A stretch of DNA of 64,000 bases from Telmatactis stephensoni. Taxonomy: Eukaryota; Cnidaria; Anthozoa; Actiniaria; Isophelliidae. Positions 1 to 12,700 of this stretch are shown one piece after another; within the stretch, counting starts at the first letter, position 1; each line of letters opens with the position of its first letter. The position numbers and the translations under genes were made by a program. The stretch covers positions 930,001 through 994,000 of the forward strand of contig JALIZF010001869.1 of the NCBI GenBank assembly GCA_029948255.1, given 5' to 3'. The notes beneath the pieces were generated by a model, which was not told the origin of the DNA, searched no databases, and saw only the letters and a list, made by a program, of their open reading frames with translations.

Positions 1-1
1 A

Positions 2-1859
2 GGTCTTGATTTATGGCTTGGAAATGATGAAGAAGAGCAGTCAGTAAGTTTTCTCATGCTAGATTATAAATAAATAATAAAATGTACATGTAATTATAAA
101 TTTGCTGTAAAAAGTCACTTAGTGATATTATAATATTACTACCTTATTTAGGCTCATAATTTGATAATTGAGCAATTACTTTAAGTTGTAAAATGTAGCT
201 AATGATCAGTTATCTAATTATTCTGGGAGCTGTGGTTCTCCTCCCTTACTCCTCTCACAAACAAGAGTAGAAACCACTGTGAGGTTCCATTGGATACTGT
301 CCAGAACTATGGACAAATAAATAAAAAAAAACAGGTTTTAAACTGTCTTGTTAATACCAGTTTGAACCAGTTTATGACCATTATTTTATACCTGGCTGAT
401 AACAAGACATGACAGCATGTGCAACAAGTTTTTCATGCTACAGTATAACACAAAAGTGACTTTTGGTGATGACAGTGTACTTCCTCTACCAGTGCTCTTG
501 CTTGACAGAATGTCGAAGAGATGCTTGCAGTGGCTTCTCCTCTTGTTCATGAAGGGTATGAGAGAGGAAAACTACTGCTCATAGGATATGATCAAATAGA
601 AATAATTCTAATTAAAGTACTGTTATTATTTAGGTCCCTATTCCATCCTATGAAAGTAGACTCACATCCTCAAAATTATTACTAGAGCTTGGAGATTTAG
701 AGGTTAGTTTGAATGATAAATATTGTATTACCCTTATTTTTGTGCAGCAAAGCTCTCTAGTATGCATACAGTACTATTGATCAGAATCTTTTATGTGATG
801 TTCCAGGGGAAGCCAGGCATTTGGAGATAGTCATAGACATACATGTAGCCATCATTGCCTTCATATACCTGTATAATTATATTTCTGCCTGTGTGTTACA
901 ATAGGTTGCTGGAAATGTGTTACAGACACTGCTTGAAGAAAATGATGAAGATCCTCAGGTATGTTTCTATCAAACAAAATAAGGAATACTGCGAGATGTG
1001 AGTGACACACAGGCACACATATTTGCCCTATTTTTAGGCCACCAGCCGTTTGTGTGCACTGGACATCTTTAAATGTTGAGTGTTGAACCCCACACTAGCC
1101 TGCAACCTTTTAACAATAATTAGTTTTATGTTGTGATATCATTGGAACTTCAATAGGTGTGGTACTTATTGGGGTGGATGTATCAATTATCTGGACAAGA
1201 CAACGCTAGTAAAAAGATTTGCCTGGAAAAAGCACAAAAGGTTTGTATGTACATGTTACGCAGTGTATGTACGTTGGAGTTCACGTGTCTGTACATTCAT
1301 GTATACTCGCGCATGTTGGAGTGGACACTTACGTCTATACGTTGACTTGTATTCGCTTATGTAATGGCAGCGTATGTACGTTGGAGTGCACGCATCTTTA
1401 CGTTAACGTATACTCGCGCATGTAATGGCAGCGTATGTACGTTGGAGTGGGCGCATCTTTACGTTAACGTATACTCGCGCATGTAATGGCAGCGTATGTA
1501 CGTTGGAGTGGACGCATCTTTACGTTAACGTATACTCGCGCATGTAATGGCAACGTATGTACGTTGGAGTGCACGCATATTTACGTTAACGTATACTCGC
1601 ACATGTAACGCCCCGTCAACCTTTTTTGAAATAGCTATATCTACTCAAGCTTTATCGCAAGTAGGGCCGTGTAAAATTTGTCCTCGTTTTAGCCTATCTC
1701 GTCTCTCAACAGCTCATAAGTCAATCAGAACCTAAAGATGAAGATATCTTGAAACACATAGAAGAATTGCTTGCCTCTACGACTAGTGATGCAGATGATA
1801 ACATGGATGACGAGGATGGTGATGATGATGATGACGATGATGTAGCCATGGAAACATAA
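2..1859 (+). CDS. ACL4-like TPR protein (putative RPL4 assembly chaperone), 3' exons only
   Basis: The gene enters from the left edge. Exons supported by frame and splice borders are 2-43 (ends before GTAAGT), 634-702, 905-958, 1157-1240 and 1713-1859 (TAA), all phase 0. A further exon near 509-555 is likely, but its frame could not be settled. The readable protein has a helical segment with SKLLLELGDLE, then VLQTLLEENDEDPQ, then a TPR-like WYLLGWMYQLSGQ, and ends in a very acidic Asp/Glu tail (DDEDGDDDDDDD). This order, TPR-like helices followed by an acidic C-terminus, resembles the ACL4 family that escorts ribosomal protein L4 (family knowledge). The last intron (1241-1712) carries a 61-bp minisatellite. 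The N-terminal TPR repeats lie outside the window. Another TPR protein is possible, so the family name is a moderate-confidence inference. Confidence 0.6.
1247..1611 (+). repeat. 61-bp minisatellite in the last intron of the ACL4-like gene
   Basis: About five to six tandem copies of a 61-bp unit beginning GTATGTACGTTGGAGTG, with start points at 1372, 1433, 1494 and 1555; the first copies are degenerate. Each unit contains the palindrome ACGTTAACGT and the words ACTCGCGCATGTAATGGC. Short open frames across it are by-products of the repeat. Confidence 0.9.
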
Positions 1860-2520
1860 CAAATATTACAATCCAAAAATCATACACAAATTTCAATCGA
1901 TACTGACCCCACTAGTCGGCATGCGATGTTTTTGTCATGCTGCTGTTTTCATGGTTACTGATGGTTTTAAGGCTTACGTACATTATGCATTTTAAGAAAA
2001 TGATAGATAACTACTTTTTTAAGGCTTTTCAGTGGCATGGGTCTCGAGATGTCGCGGACCGTAAAATCTAACCATGGGGGATTTTACAGGGTTGCAGCCA
2101 GTGAATGATCCTATAGTCTCCAGTGTCACTCCTCCTTAGTGAGTACATAAAATGTTTTTCCATTTGGGAGGAAAAAAGGGGGAGAGAGAGAGGGTTTTTT
2201 CGTGGCAAAGAGTTCTCCAACCGTAGACATCACATTTGAGTGAAAAACCGTAAATAACTAAGAGAAGAACTACAGAATGCATTCAGTTTAACTCATCACT
2301 GAGGCAGTAGACTCAAATATATTCGTGTATTTTATGAAATCCTTAGTACAAATTCAGTCCTGCTAATTTGTCATTTCAATTGTTTAAATTATTTCTGAAA
2401 ATATGATAATCTTGAAAGTCATTCAATCACGATAATTACAAAATATTTCAATTCGCTTTAAACAATAGCTCACTAAAATACGTTTAAATACAATAGGCGT
2501 GGTTCAATAACTTTTTAGTA
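1860..2520. other. Convergent intergenic space / 3' UTRs
   Basis: Lies between the stop of the plus-strand TPR gene and the stop of the minus-strand BTB gene. No open frame of note and no recognisable RNA. Contains a GGGGGAGAGAGAGAGGG purine tract near 2189-2206. Most of it is probably 3' UTR of one or both genes. Confidence 0.5.
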
Positions 2521-4190
2521 TCAGCCTTTAATTAGACGTTCAAAGGTCACACCCTTGGCTTCTTCTTGATGCTCTCTATTGTTGTTTTTCGAAGGGGTTT
2601 GGGCACTGATCTTTAGATGTCCCGTGTGTTTGGAGTCTTTGAGGCTCAGACTCATTGGATCCGCCTGATACGCCAAGGCCTTCAGTAGCACGTGATCTGG
2701 CACGACGTTCAGTTGGCGTACCTTCCCCATGAGTTGCATTGTGGGTATTTTGTAGAATTCGATGCAGTCGATGAGCGGTTCCAAAGCTGTCTTCAGTGTG
2801 ACGTCAGAATTGCTATCACAGTACGCATGACCCCACGAAAGCACCGCTTTAAATTTCTCCCATTCGGTGGCGCCAACATCTTTTCGCGCCAAAATCAACC
2901 GCACGACATGTTGAGGAAGAGTGCAAAAAGGTACTCGACTGAGGATATCACGAGCATTCACAGCCGTGAACTCAAGGAGTTTGGGAACTAATGACTTGAT
3001 CGACTTGAATTGAACATATTTTTCAGCTTGGCAAAGGAAATGACATACATTGTCAACGGTGATGCACCGATCAATGAAGTTGGCAGCCGCTATTTGTAAA
3101 TCTTCAACTGCGAAAAACTCCGACGCAGCCAAAACTCCCACAATGCCATGCGACTCAAGAGTACATCTTCCACAGTGAAGAAACTCCATCAAACGAGCGA
3201 ATTCGTCTGCTTCAAAGTCTTCAATGGGAATCGTCAAACAACTGTTGGCTTTAGCATGTTTTAGATCTGTTTTGCTGTCACGTTTTAGGAATCCAAATCT
3301 GCTTTGTTTCTTCGGAGTTTTCTTAGGAGTTCCAGAGTCTGTTCCACGGCTACGAAAACCCTGACCAGCGAATAGCATATTGAAAAACACACTGCAAGAA
3401 TTAAACAAAACTTATTAATATACAGTGCGGGAACTTCAATTTAGGGGACGCGAACGGGACCAGGGAAGTTGAACCATAGGGAGGTGTCCCTCAACAGACG
3501 TTGAAGATATTTTGTTACGAATCAACTATGTGCAAAACAGGTTTTTGTTGAGTAATGCGTGACGAGTCATGCAAACACTTTGAATAAACCTTTAATCGAC
3601 TCTTGTACAGAATAATAAGGGCAGATTGTGTTTACAGAACATAGCCGGCCTCTTTCTTACATTGTCATTCAAAGAGAGGTCTCGAAGATCCGTCCCCTTG
3701 TGGAGGTCGAAAGAATGTATAAATATCACTTCCGACTCTCCAAAAAGTGTCGCTCCCTAATAGAGGTGTGCCCTGAATTCAGGTCTGCAATCAGAGACAT
3801 GGATGTTTTACTGGGACTCCCTTTGGATGAATAACACTTCCAACTCCCAAAAGTGTCTCCGTCCCCTTAATTGAAGTGTGTCCTGAACACGGGTCCGAAA
3901 TCAGAGACCTGGATGTTTTGCTGGCACTCCCTTAAAACGAGGTGTCCCTTTATATATATAGAGGTGTTCTAAAACAGAGGTTCCACTATAGCAAGAAATA
4001 ACAGTTTCCAATCCACCTACCGACTTCTAGCGGCAAGAATAGCTTTAACACCGCCCATACATTCCTTTTCTTTCCCAACTAAAAAGTGAACATCATATAG
4101 TTCAGACATTGTGGCCAGCAGACTCATATCTTGTGCCAGGCGCTCTATCTCCTTGACATGCATTGTGGTATCTTTCTTGTTGCCCGCCAT
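2521..4190 (-). CDS. BTB-BACK domain protein (serine-enriched protein/gprs-like)
   Basis: Two exons on the minus strand: 4021-4190 (ATG at 4190, donor GTAGGT) and 2521-3391 (acceptor TTCTTGCAG, stop TGA). The junction completes an Arg codon, giving a 346-residue protein. Exon 1 holds the start of a BTB/POZ fold (SELYDVHFLVG, then AILAARSR). Exon 2 continues with VFFNMLFAG, a basic insert rich in Lys/Arg (PKKTPKKQSRFGFLKRD), the BTB end (FARLMEFLHCG), and a BACK-like helical region (FLCQAEKYVQ, WEKFKAVLSWG). The inserted basic loop and the AILAARSRVF motif resemble metazoan serine-enriched/gprs-type BTB proteins. BTB-BACK proteins usually act as dimeric scaffolds or ubiquitin-ligase adaptors; no Kelch repeats are present, so the partner is unknown. 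The intron contains a pogo/Tigger-like repeat. Confidence 0.8.
3421..3990. mobile_element. pogo/Tigger-like non-autonomous element in the BTB gene intron
   Basis: Ends TA-CAGTGCGGGAACTTC on the left and GAGGTTCCACTA-TA on the right, inverted and both next to TA, as in Tc1/pogo elements. Inside are two imperfect tandem copies of about 105 bp (3718-3832 and 3834-3926), each including a form of GAGACATGGATGTTTT and GGACTCCCTT. No transposase frame. Confidence 0.5.
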
Positions 4191-4457
4191 GTTTGCAAAT
4201 CAGTCTTTTGCCTTATTTTCTGTTATTGCAAAAAGGAATAATAACTTTTGGTAAGAGCTTAAAAATTACATTTTGTGTAAACAAACCTGAAGAAATGACT
4301 ATTAGTGTTGATAGTTATAACAGTGTGTAGTAGCCATACAAATGAATAATAATTCTGTCTATTAATGAATAAAAGCACGAACTCAGTGCAACTTTTCTTG
4401 CAAAGTTGCACGCAACAGAATTGGACAGTGCCCACTCCTGCACGTTGCGCGCAACGG

Positions 4458-4730
4458 TTAAGGCGCGGAAATACGAGCAACAAAATCGTGCAACTTGTCG
4501 CGCAACATTGTTGCGTTGCAAGTTGTAAAGCAAATGTTGCTCGTATTACCGCCCCGTGCGCAACAAATTTTCGTTGTTGCACGAAGTAGAAGCACTGTCT
4601 ACTTTTTGCAACAAAGAAAATTTGATGCGCGCGGGGCGGTAATACGAGCAACATTTGCTCTGCAACTTGCAACGCAACAATGTTGCGCGACAAGTTGCAC
4701 GATTTTGTTGCTCGTATTTCCGCGCCTTAA
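4458..4730. mobile_element. TTAA-flanked foldback element (about 265 bp)
   Basis: Nearly the whole element is an inverted repeat: GGCGCGGAAATACGAGCAAC at 4462 is mirrored at the right end, and TTAA abuts both termini (4458-4461 and 4727-4730). The arms are rich in TTGC/GCAAC words. Overlapping open frames on both strands here are palindrome artefacts. It lies just upstream of the BTB gene start. Confidence 0.7.
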
Positions 4731-7182
4731 AGGAGTATTATCGAGTTTTTACAACTGTTGCGGGCTTTAATTATCTCACGGGTCAAGTACATTTTAATAA
4801 CACCAGAAAGATCTGACAATAATTAGGTTTGAATATTGATGATGATGATCTCGGTCTAGATATATTAGTTCATAACCTGCGTGGCCAGTCCTCGGTGAGG
4901 GGGAGGGATCTCGGAGGGGGAGGGGTGCTGGAGAGAGGGAGAAGGAGGAAGGGCCTTCAGGGAACTCCTGGGTTTGTGTGATACGCTAGCTCCTAATACA
5001 AGAACACTTATGTCTATTCCTTTCCCCTTCCCCTCCTCCTCCACAAGCGCCAGGCTAGTTGGTCAGCGTTGCCGAAAACAAAGTATATGACATGGGTACG
5101 TACAAATTTGGATTGCTTGATTTAGAATTATCAAGGGAAAATATCTTATTTGCTGTCAGGTTACATGAATTTCAGAGTTCAACAGCGATTAATTATTCAG
5201 TACGCAGTAACCCAACGACTGGGTTTCACTTGCGACTCGAGTGCAAGATTGCGTAAGGGCTTACGTTACGTATTCAATATATAGGCGCAGCCTTGTTTAA
5301 CATCGGTAGCTTGTCAGCCGTTTATTGACTGTGCGCACTTTACACACACATTCTCTCTCTCTCTCTCCATCAGTACATCGTTTTGTAGGTTTTCAAAATT
5401 AGCTCACGCTCAACGAGTAAGACTTATTTCGAAACGTTTTGTGAAGTCACCGAGCTCACTTGTGAACAAAAATACTGTAGACCGCGAAACCTGTTACGAC
5501 AAAGCCGGTACAAGCGTTCAGTAACACAAGATCAGAAAACCGCGGATAGACAACTGGAGTTTTGTACAAGGAATCGAGCTTATCTTTGCACTTGTACTTC
5601 GTTATGTTACTGAAACAAAACAGCTTTAGAGCTAAAGAGTATGTGGTGAACCTAGGCCGGTTAATATGGACAAGTGTCATGACCTCGCAGAAGTGATCGT
5701 AAAGAGACGTTTCACGTCAAACCTGTACAAAGATCGAGAACTAGAGTGTTTGCCAAGCTTTGCCAAAAGCCAATTTGAAGTTTATTTATAATATTACCAG
5801 ACGATATATACTGTTGATTGTACAGATTCACACGGAACGTTACCGTTGTTGAAAAGATTCGAGTTTAAGGATAAGATTTAACTCTGATATTTCATGAATT
5901 TAGTCACCAAAATGTCAGCCAAATGAGAAGTATTTCCGTCAATATAAACTCACTGAGGTTGCCTTTGATCAAGTATGTGGTTAGCAGAGCAAACACGATT
6001 AGGAAACAAAACCCTTTTGCTATATGCGGCTTTTTGGTTCTTTTCCTGTAAACGTGAAATTTTTTTAGATAGACAAATTTCATGCAAGAGCGTTGTTCAT
6101 GCACTTACCTCAACTTTTGAAGCTGTTATAAAACGAAGATGGACCAAAATAAAGTCTTGATTTCCGTTGCAGTTCAAGTCTTTATTTAATTCACAATTTT
6201 ATTCCCTTGACAATTGAATTCACCAAGGAAGAAACTCGGTTTAAATTAATTCTTCTGGGACAAAAATCTTTTGTTTAAACTTTAAAGTGTTTTAGCTGGT
6301 GTTGATTGCGTAAAGCACTTAAAGATATGGTGTTTCGTGAAGGCGACGCGGAACAGCTAATTTAGGCTAGACCGGCAATGCTGGCGGGCTTACTTATCAA
6401 GTGCATCTTACCCTATGTATAAATCACACTCAATGATAAGAAAAATCCTCCAGAAGAATTAGTTCCCACGACCTTTCAGTTACACAACAAAATGTGTTGT
6501 CTTTTAGTAGCTTTTAGTTGTTTTGTCGCAAGGGAGAAATAGTTGTTAGAATTGCATCAGTTTTGTCCGACGTAACGACCATAATTTTTTTTCTTTTTTT
6601 CTTCCAGTGGTTTTCTCTAAATTTTGTTTTATGATGTAAGGAATTCCATCTAGTTTTAATATCTGCATCCCAAATTCTGTACAGAAATCCGGAAGTGAAT
6701 AATCTTATATCATTTGATAAGGGCATTCTTGGAATTTTTTCTAGATGTATATTGAATTGACGATTGGCCGGTATCAGTTAAATCTAAATCCCAACTCTCC
6801 AACCTGTCTTATCTTTGTGTTAATAAAGATAAATTGGTATAGTAATTGAGTTACGCGATGCAATTTTCTCGTCTTGACGAAATTAGTCATTGGGCTGGGA
6901 TTTTGAGGTGCGTTCAAGAGAGTTCGCGCAAAGGAAGTGGGGAAAACTAGCCTCGTTAAATGATTTTAATAGTCATGTGTAACGGTTTGTTACTTTGTTT
7001 CTTAACCGGAAAAGAAAATTCACAAAGGAAATTTGGGTCGCAGGAAGAGCAGGACAATCTTCTTCTGATTATATTTTGCGCAACGCTACGATTAGATTGC
7101 CACGAATGACACCAGATTCCTGATGACTTCCCTCATCCATTTGCAGTGATTTATGCTGACGTCATCATAAAGAATTTGCATA
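4731..7182. other. Intergenic stretch without a supported gene
   Basis: No coding region is supported. There is a purine block at about 4897-4960, a matching pyrimidine block at about 5022-5041 followed by GCGCCAGGCTAG, possibly a degraded member of the AGCCTG-ended foldback family seen elsewhere, and a short (CT)n tract near 5352-5366. The rest is AT-rich with no recognisable features. Confidence 0.4.
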
Positions 7183-7665
7183 TCTCTTCTCTTCTCTTCT
7201 CTTCTCTTCTCTTCTCTTCTCTTCTCTTCTCTTCTCTTCTCTTCTCTTCCCTTCCCTTCCCTTCCCTTCCCTTCCCTTCCCTTCCCTTCCCCTTCCCTTC
7301 CCTTCCCTTCCCTTCCCTTCCCTTCCCTTCCCTTCCCTTCCCTTCCCTTCCCTTCCCTTCCCTTCCCTTCCCTTCCCTTCCCTTCCCTTCCCTTCCCTTC
7401 CCTTCCCTTCCCTTCCCTTCCCTTCCCTTCCCTTCCCTTCCCTTCCCTTCCCTTCCCTTCCCTTCCCTTCCCTTCCCTTCCCTTCCCTTCCCTTCCCTTC
7501 CCTTCCCTTCCCTTCCCTTCCCTTCCCTTCCCTTCCCTTCCCTTCCCTTCTCTTCTCTTCTCTTCTCTTCTCTTCTCTTCTCTTCTCTTCTCTTCTCTTC
7601 TCTCCTTCTCCTCTCCTCTGCTCTTCTCTCCTCGCTCTTCTCGTTTTCCTTTCCTTTCCTTCCAT
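7183..7665. repeat. Compound pentanucleotide array (TCTTC)n-(CTTCC)n-(TCTTC)n
   Basis: A pure pyrimidine array on the plus strand. TCTTC repeats run 7183-7249, CTTCC repeats about 7250-7548, then TCTTC again to about 7602 and degenerate CT-rich sequence to 7665. One 6-base slip (extra C) sits near 7291. All reading frames through it are open because the unit has no stop, which creates spurious low-complexity ORFs on both strands. Confidence 0.95.
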
Positions 7666-8693
7666 GTTTGTACACTTAATAGAATGATATCTCTAAAGCG
7701 CTGAAATGACATAGAAACAAAAATAAGAAGCTTTTCTTGATCTCTGATTACCGATTCATATTTTTACCAGACTGAAAGACAAAAAGAAAAACGTCTTGCT
7801 GATGTTATCTTGCCGGTAACGTAATGGATATTGCATGCTTGAAGTTGACCTCTCCCAAGAAGCTAGCAAAGCAACAAGAATATCTTTAATTTCTTTCTGT
7901 ATGTTTTTCTATTTCATTTACCCTTTTTTTTTTTTCGTTATAAGGACCAATTATTAGGAGATGAGCAGTTGGGAGCGTCCTGTGATATTATGAAAACTAC
8001 CTGAAAACTGATAGCTTTACGCGCTGCGCCCTTGTCAAGATAAGAAACACTGGAAAAGTGACGTTCAACCATGGATATTTCAACGTGTCTTCGCCCACTT
8101 CACTGCCTCTTGTAACTTTGCTGATAACACAGTTGATATTGATCTAAATGGGACCGAGAGGCTAGCATAAGCCCACTGACAACTCTAGATACAGAAGATA
8201 GCTCTCAAGGGTCTCCACTTTGTCTTTGTTACTAATCATCTCGGATTCTAGCTCTTGTGACGTCATTAGTAATTTCTGCTAGGAATGGTTTCCGTTTAGA
8301 TGACGCACAAGTATTTATAACTAATCATTTATTTGAAGCACAAAAGAAAACTCCCAAAAAACTTCAATATACTTTATACAACTCTCTTGTAGAACTCGAA
8401 TAATGAAGTTGCGGTTTTCAAGTGACACTTCAGTCGAGCATTTCTATTTCCGTGATTCACAACAGCATGAACTCATTTTCCGTGATCTGTGCTCAGCCCT
8501 GTTAACGTTTGTGTGACGTTTGATAAACATCAGATTCAAAGCAGCTGTGGAACGCGGAACAACTGCCACGCCAGTGAGGGGGAAAGGTGTAGGTAGAAGA
8601 AAAAGCCTCGCCCTTCTTCCCTCTTGCCCCTCCCCTCCCCTCACCCCAAAGCTAAAGCCCGCGCAGGCATGCTATGGTAAAAGGATAGCGGGT
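7666..8693. other. Intergenic, no gene recognised
   Basis: No supported coding region. Contains a T-run near 7925-7936 and a pyrimidine-rich tract (8609-8646) followed by GCCCGCGCAGGC, possibly the right end of a degraded foldback element. Confidence 0.4.
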
Positions 8694-8807
8694 TATAGCG
8701 CTATCCGTTGTATAAATCCTTATTCAGCGAACAAATCAGTTGTGGAAATCACCATCATTTTATCCACTGGATCGCTGAATAAGGATTTATCCAACAGATA
8801 GCGCTAT
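8694..8807. mobile_element. Small foldback MITE (about 114 bp)
   Basis: Imperfect hairpin: ATAGCGCTATCCGTTG with AAATCCTTATTCAGCGA on the left is mirrored by TCGCTGAATAAGGATTT and CAACAGATAGCGCTAT on the right, around a loop of roughly 35 bases. Confidence 0.7.
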
Positions 8808-9780
8808 GCGACGTTCTTGCAACCGGCCAGGCCAATCGACAGTGGTACGCTTGTGATATAGGTAGTTCGTACACGTAACTGTACCCTTTTCTAGTTTTCC
8901 GTCAAACACCCCAACCCCCCATGCCTTGCCCCGCCCCGAAAGCCCCTGTCTAGTGCAAAAGTCAAGTTGAATGATTTACCGAGAGTTATATCCAATATTG
9001 ATTTAATTTTAGTCGTCGTGAAGCTGGAACGGAAGATTAAGCAATTAACGACAACACGACGCCAGATTCCAAAAACTTCGACGATTTTCCAATTGCTGGG
9101 TTTCATCCATCCCTTTGGGAATTTAGTAGACAATAGAGCGGTAGCCATGTTGGATGAACAAACAAGTGACCCTAATGAGAATCTTTAGTTGAAGTTCATC
9201 CAAGATGGCTGCCGTGACGTCACATGCATCAACCCAAGAATAGCGAGGTTATAAAATCATGCTCTTTTGTACTGACGGCATAACTCTCTAATCTGCAACC
9301 AACAATTAAATCATTTTATACACAATCGCTTTAAATAGCAAGATTCAAAATAATTTTATTGCAAGTATAAAAAAGTGGTATTGTATCAACCCCTGTCTAA
9401 GAGTTTTATCAGGCCTTCTTAAATCGTCCTAAGGCCCCCTTGATGCAAATTTTCTTGCAGCATTTCGCGCTACATTTTTTGTCCTCCCGTGCTATTGTTG
9501 CGCGCGCGCAACATTTTATTTTACTGTTGCAACGTTGGGCACAACAAAATTGTAAAGAAATGAGGATGGCTACGGCTTTAATTTCCGGCTCAGACTTGGT
9601 CGTGAACGGTCATAAAAATTATCTTGACTCCGTTTTCAAGCCAGAAATAGATACGCACACTGTCTACGATGAACAACATCGAACTGTACATTAATTGTTA
9701 GTCTACCACGGTGTGTAGACCATATTTCGCTGCTCACTATGTGGCCTGTCCATGACCACAATTCGCCGCTCAGTAGTCAG
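8808..9780. other. Intergenic/3' flank of the GalNAc-transferase gene
   Basis: No coding region is supported. A small inverted pair lies at about 9144-9160 (AGCCATGTTGGATGAAC) and 9195-9213 (GTTCATCCAAGATGGCT). The right member continues into a TGACGTCA site, a CRE-type octamer next to an AAGATGGC word that resembles a YY1 site. Whether this is a promoter or just part of a repeat cannot be told. A short GCGCGCGCGC palindrome lies near 9500. Confidence 0.35.
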
Positions 9781-12700
9781 TTACAAATACTCTGGTTTCT
9801 TCGTAGCTTTTGTCTTGTAACGCGAAAATCGCCATGATTGTGTTTTAGCGCCGTCACACGGGTTGACTACGAGATATGTTCGATCATCAGATAAATCCAA
9901 GCAGTTCCCAGTCCATACGTGAAATATTGTGCCCTAAAAGGAAGCGGTTTATTATTAAGTTTTGCGGTAACTTTTTACGGAGGCGGGATGAGGGCCAATT
10001 TGTATTTCGATTCAGGCCCCTCGTATGTTAAGGTCAGGCTATATTCGAACTCTTCGTACAAATTTTAGTCTCTCAATTCTCTCTAGTAAAAGAGCCAAAG
10101 ACATCTAGGTCGGTGACTATGCTTAGTAGTCATTGGTGATATTACGGGAATAGGGACAAACAAACAATCAGCAGGGACTGCGAAGCAGCCTAAAGTGGTG
10201 GGGCTATATAAGTGACTAGTATGGGAAAAGGGAAAAAGTGGCGGGGCTATAGCCCCACCAGCCCCTCCCCCACCGCGGGCCCTGATCAGACAACTAGTCA
10301 ATCAGATCGAATTTTAAAAGAAAGCTGGAAATATAAGAAAATACAAGTTTGGTTGAGACCTTTTCCTTGTCATGCTTCCATTCCTGGTTGCCACGTAGTC
10401 CGTGACATGAGATCATCTCTACGGTGCTGCCAGGTTCACTCTTCGGTGAGTCAAGACATTTATCATCACCAAACACTATCTCGTTAGTCTTGGTCAAAGT
10501 AAAAAACTAGAAGAAAAACAAATATACTTTTAATTCAGTTTGGAAATATCTCAATTTGACAGTGGAAACTTCTCACTAAAAACACATTTTCGAGGACCTT
10601 ACAGGTGATGTCACGCATTTTCTTTCCTTCAATTTTTGTCACGCAGTACATATAACTCTACAAACTCAACATCCACACTTTCGGATAAATTTTTAAAAAT
10701 ATCTTTTTTGCTATAACTACTGTAGGCCTGCTGTCCACACTAAAACAGCATTTTAGTTTGTCTAATGTGCGAAAACGAAGAGAAAAGAAGATACGTTTTC
10801 AAATTAATCGGATTAGACGGACCTAGACACCACTTAGAGCCAATGTGAAAAAGAAAAGAAAAAAAAACCACGGAGAAATGGCGGGTAATTTTACTAAACC
10901 AACTATATATACTGACTGTTCCATTTGGCTTCCCCAAAAAATAGCATCAAAGTCACTCATTTTGAAGGGTTACTACTTCATGTATGACCCCATGAAATGG
11001 CACTGTTCAAGTTACACTATGAATTAAAATAATGACATCTATCACGTGTGAATGCTAGTTACCTGGTTTCCTCCCATGCCGTGACATGCGTACATACCAA
11101 CTTTCTCAAGTTTCGTAATTTTTTCTGCCAAAGTGTCAACGCACATATCGTTATAAAGATTTTTGATCTATAAGAGTAAAAATGTTATTAAATTAAAGGA
11201 GAATGTATAAATAACTATATTTTTGTCATAATGAGTGAATAAATAGACGAATGAACGAATTAATGCCAACAGCTCTTATTCACGATAGACGCGATGATGT
11301 TTTCGCATTCTAATGCAGATTAGTCACGTGATTACTATGGGCCGGGGCAAACAACTTCAAATTAGGAGATTTCAGTTCAGTGTTTTTTATATAATTTTGA
11401 TTTGGATAATTTGAAACAATATTTGGTATAAAAAGGGTAAGAGTCTATTCGAGTGAAATGTTCCAGAAAACTAATAAATTCCGAAGTCCCAGTCTTACTC
11501 ACCTCTCCTTGTGCAGGAGGATTGGGATCTACACTCGTCATATCCGGGAATACATTCTCCAAATACCACTTAAAGTTTTTACACTGTAATTTCTTCCTAA
11601 GCTCGACCCTCTCGCTGATATCACCAATGTCAACATTCTTTTCTTCTTCCGATTTCTTTCTGTAATAAAGCTCTTTGTATTCGTCCATCCATACTTCAGC
11701 CAGACGGTTGAAATTCTTGGCCAGCGTCAGGGACGTTCCTTTTGGGAAGTTGTAGGGTGATGTATACTTACGAAACACGTGACCAACACGTGAGCACGGA
11801 ATGATTTCAATTTGACCACCACACATCCACATCTAGAATTCAACAGATAAAAAAAGAATGAAATGTGTTTCATTCTATTTCCCTTCTATCTCCTTTTCTT
11901 AATTTCTATCCTTTTTTCCTTACATCCTCTATTGATTTATCTAGCTTCTATCTTCGTCTCCTTCCATCATCGTAATCCCTCTTTTTTGCATTTAGTCTGC
12001 GTAGCAGCGCTGGGGGAGGAGGGAGCAAAGGGCTAAGGGAGGGACAGGAGACCTCTTCCCCTCTCCCTTTCCCTCCCCTCCCTAGCTGCCCCTCCACTCG
12101 CCCTTCCTCAAATCCCCAAGAACCTGTTAAACAGACTACCATGAACATACCCTAAATGACATTTCCAGATTCTCGCCACCCCATATTTCCATCTGATCGT
12201 CATAAGTCCCCATATCGTAGAAATACTGACGGTGTATAGAAAACAGTCCACCAGCCATTGTTGGAGATCTGAAATCAAACAATGTAATATACGGCTCATT
12301 GTCAGAACGATACCGTGGCGCATGAATGCCAGATTATTAATTATACTATAGTCGGTTACGGTCACCAATTTAATTTATTATATAATTTTCTTGCCTTTTA
12401 AAAATTGGGGCCAAAATACAAACGATACAAAATTTGAAGGATTGCATTGGTATGGGACTTATTATTGTTATGGATAGTATAGTTCTGCAGAATCCTTGTT
12501 GCGTGTTGCGGCTTGAATTGGTTTTTCATGAAAAACTGTATATGGAAAGCTATGGAACTAAAAACTATGAAAAAATTATATATTCAGTATTGCTATGGAT
12601 AGCAATGTGTTGGTATGCATAATGCTAGAATCGTTTTTTGTTGCTTTGGGAACCTTGTTATCGCTATGGATACCTTATTGGGTCTGTATCCGGGTCTTTG

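Noticed and set aside
4259..4770. Cys-rich open frames of 70-144 codons on both strands
   Set aside because: They mirror each other because the DNA is a palindrome; no domain is recognisable.
7092..7712. Long Glu/Lys/Arg/Gly or Ser/Leu/Pro repeat proteins on both strands
   Set aside because: Pure translation of the CTTCC/CTTCT array in different frames.
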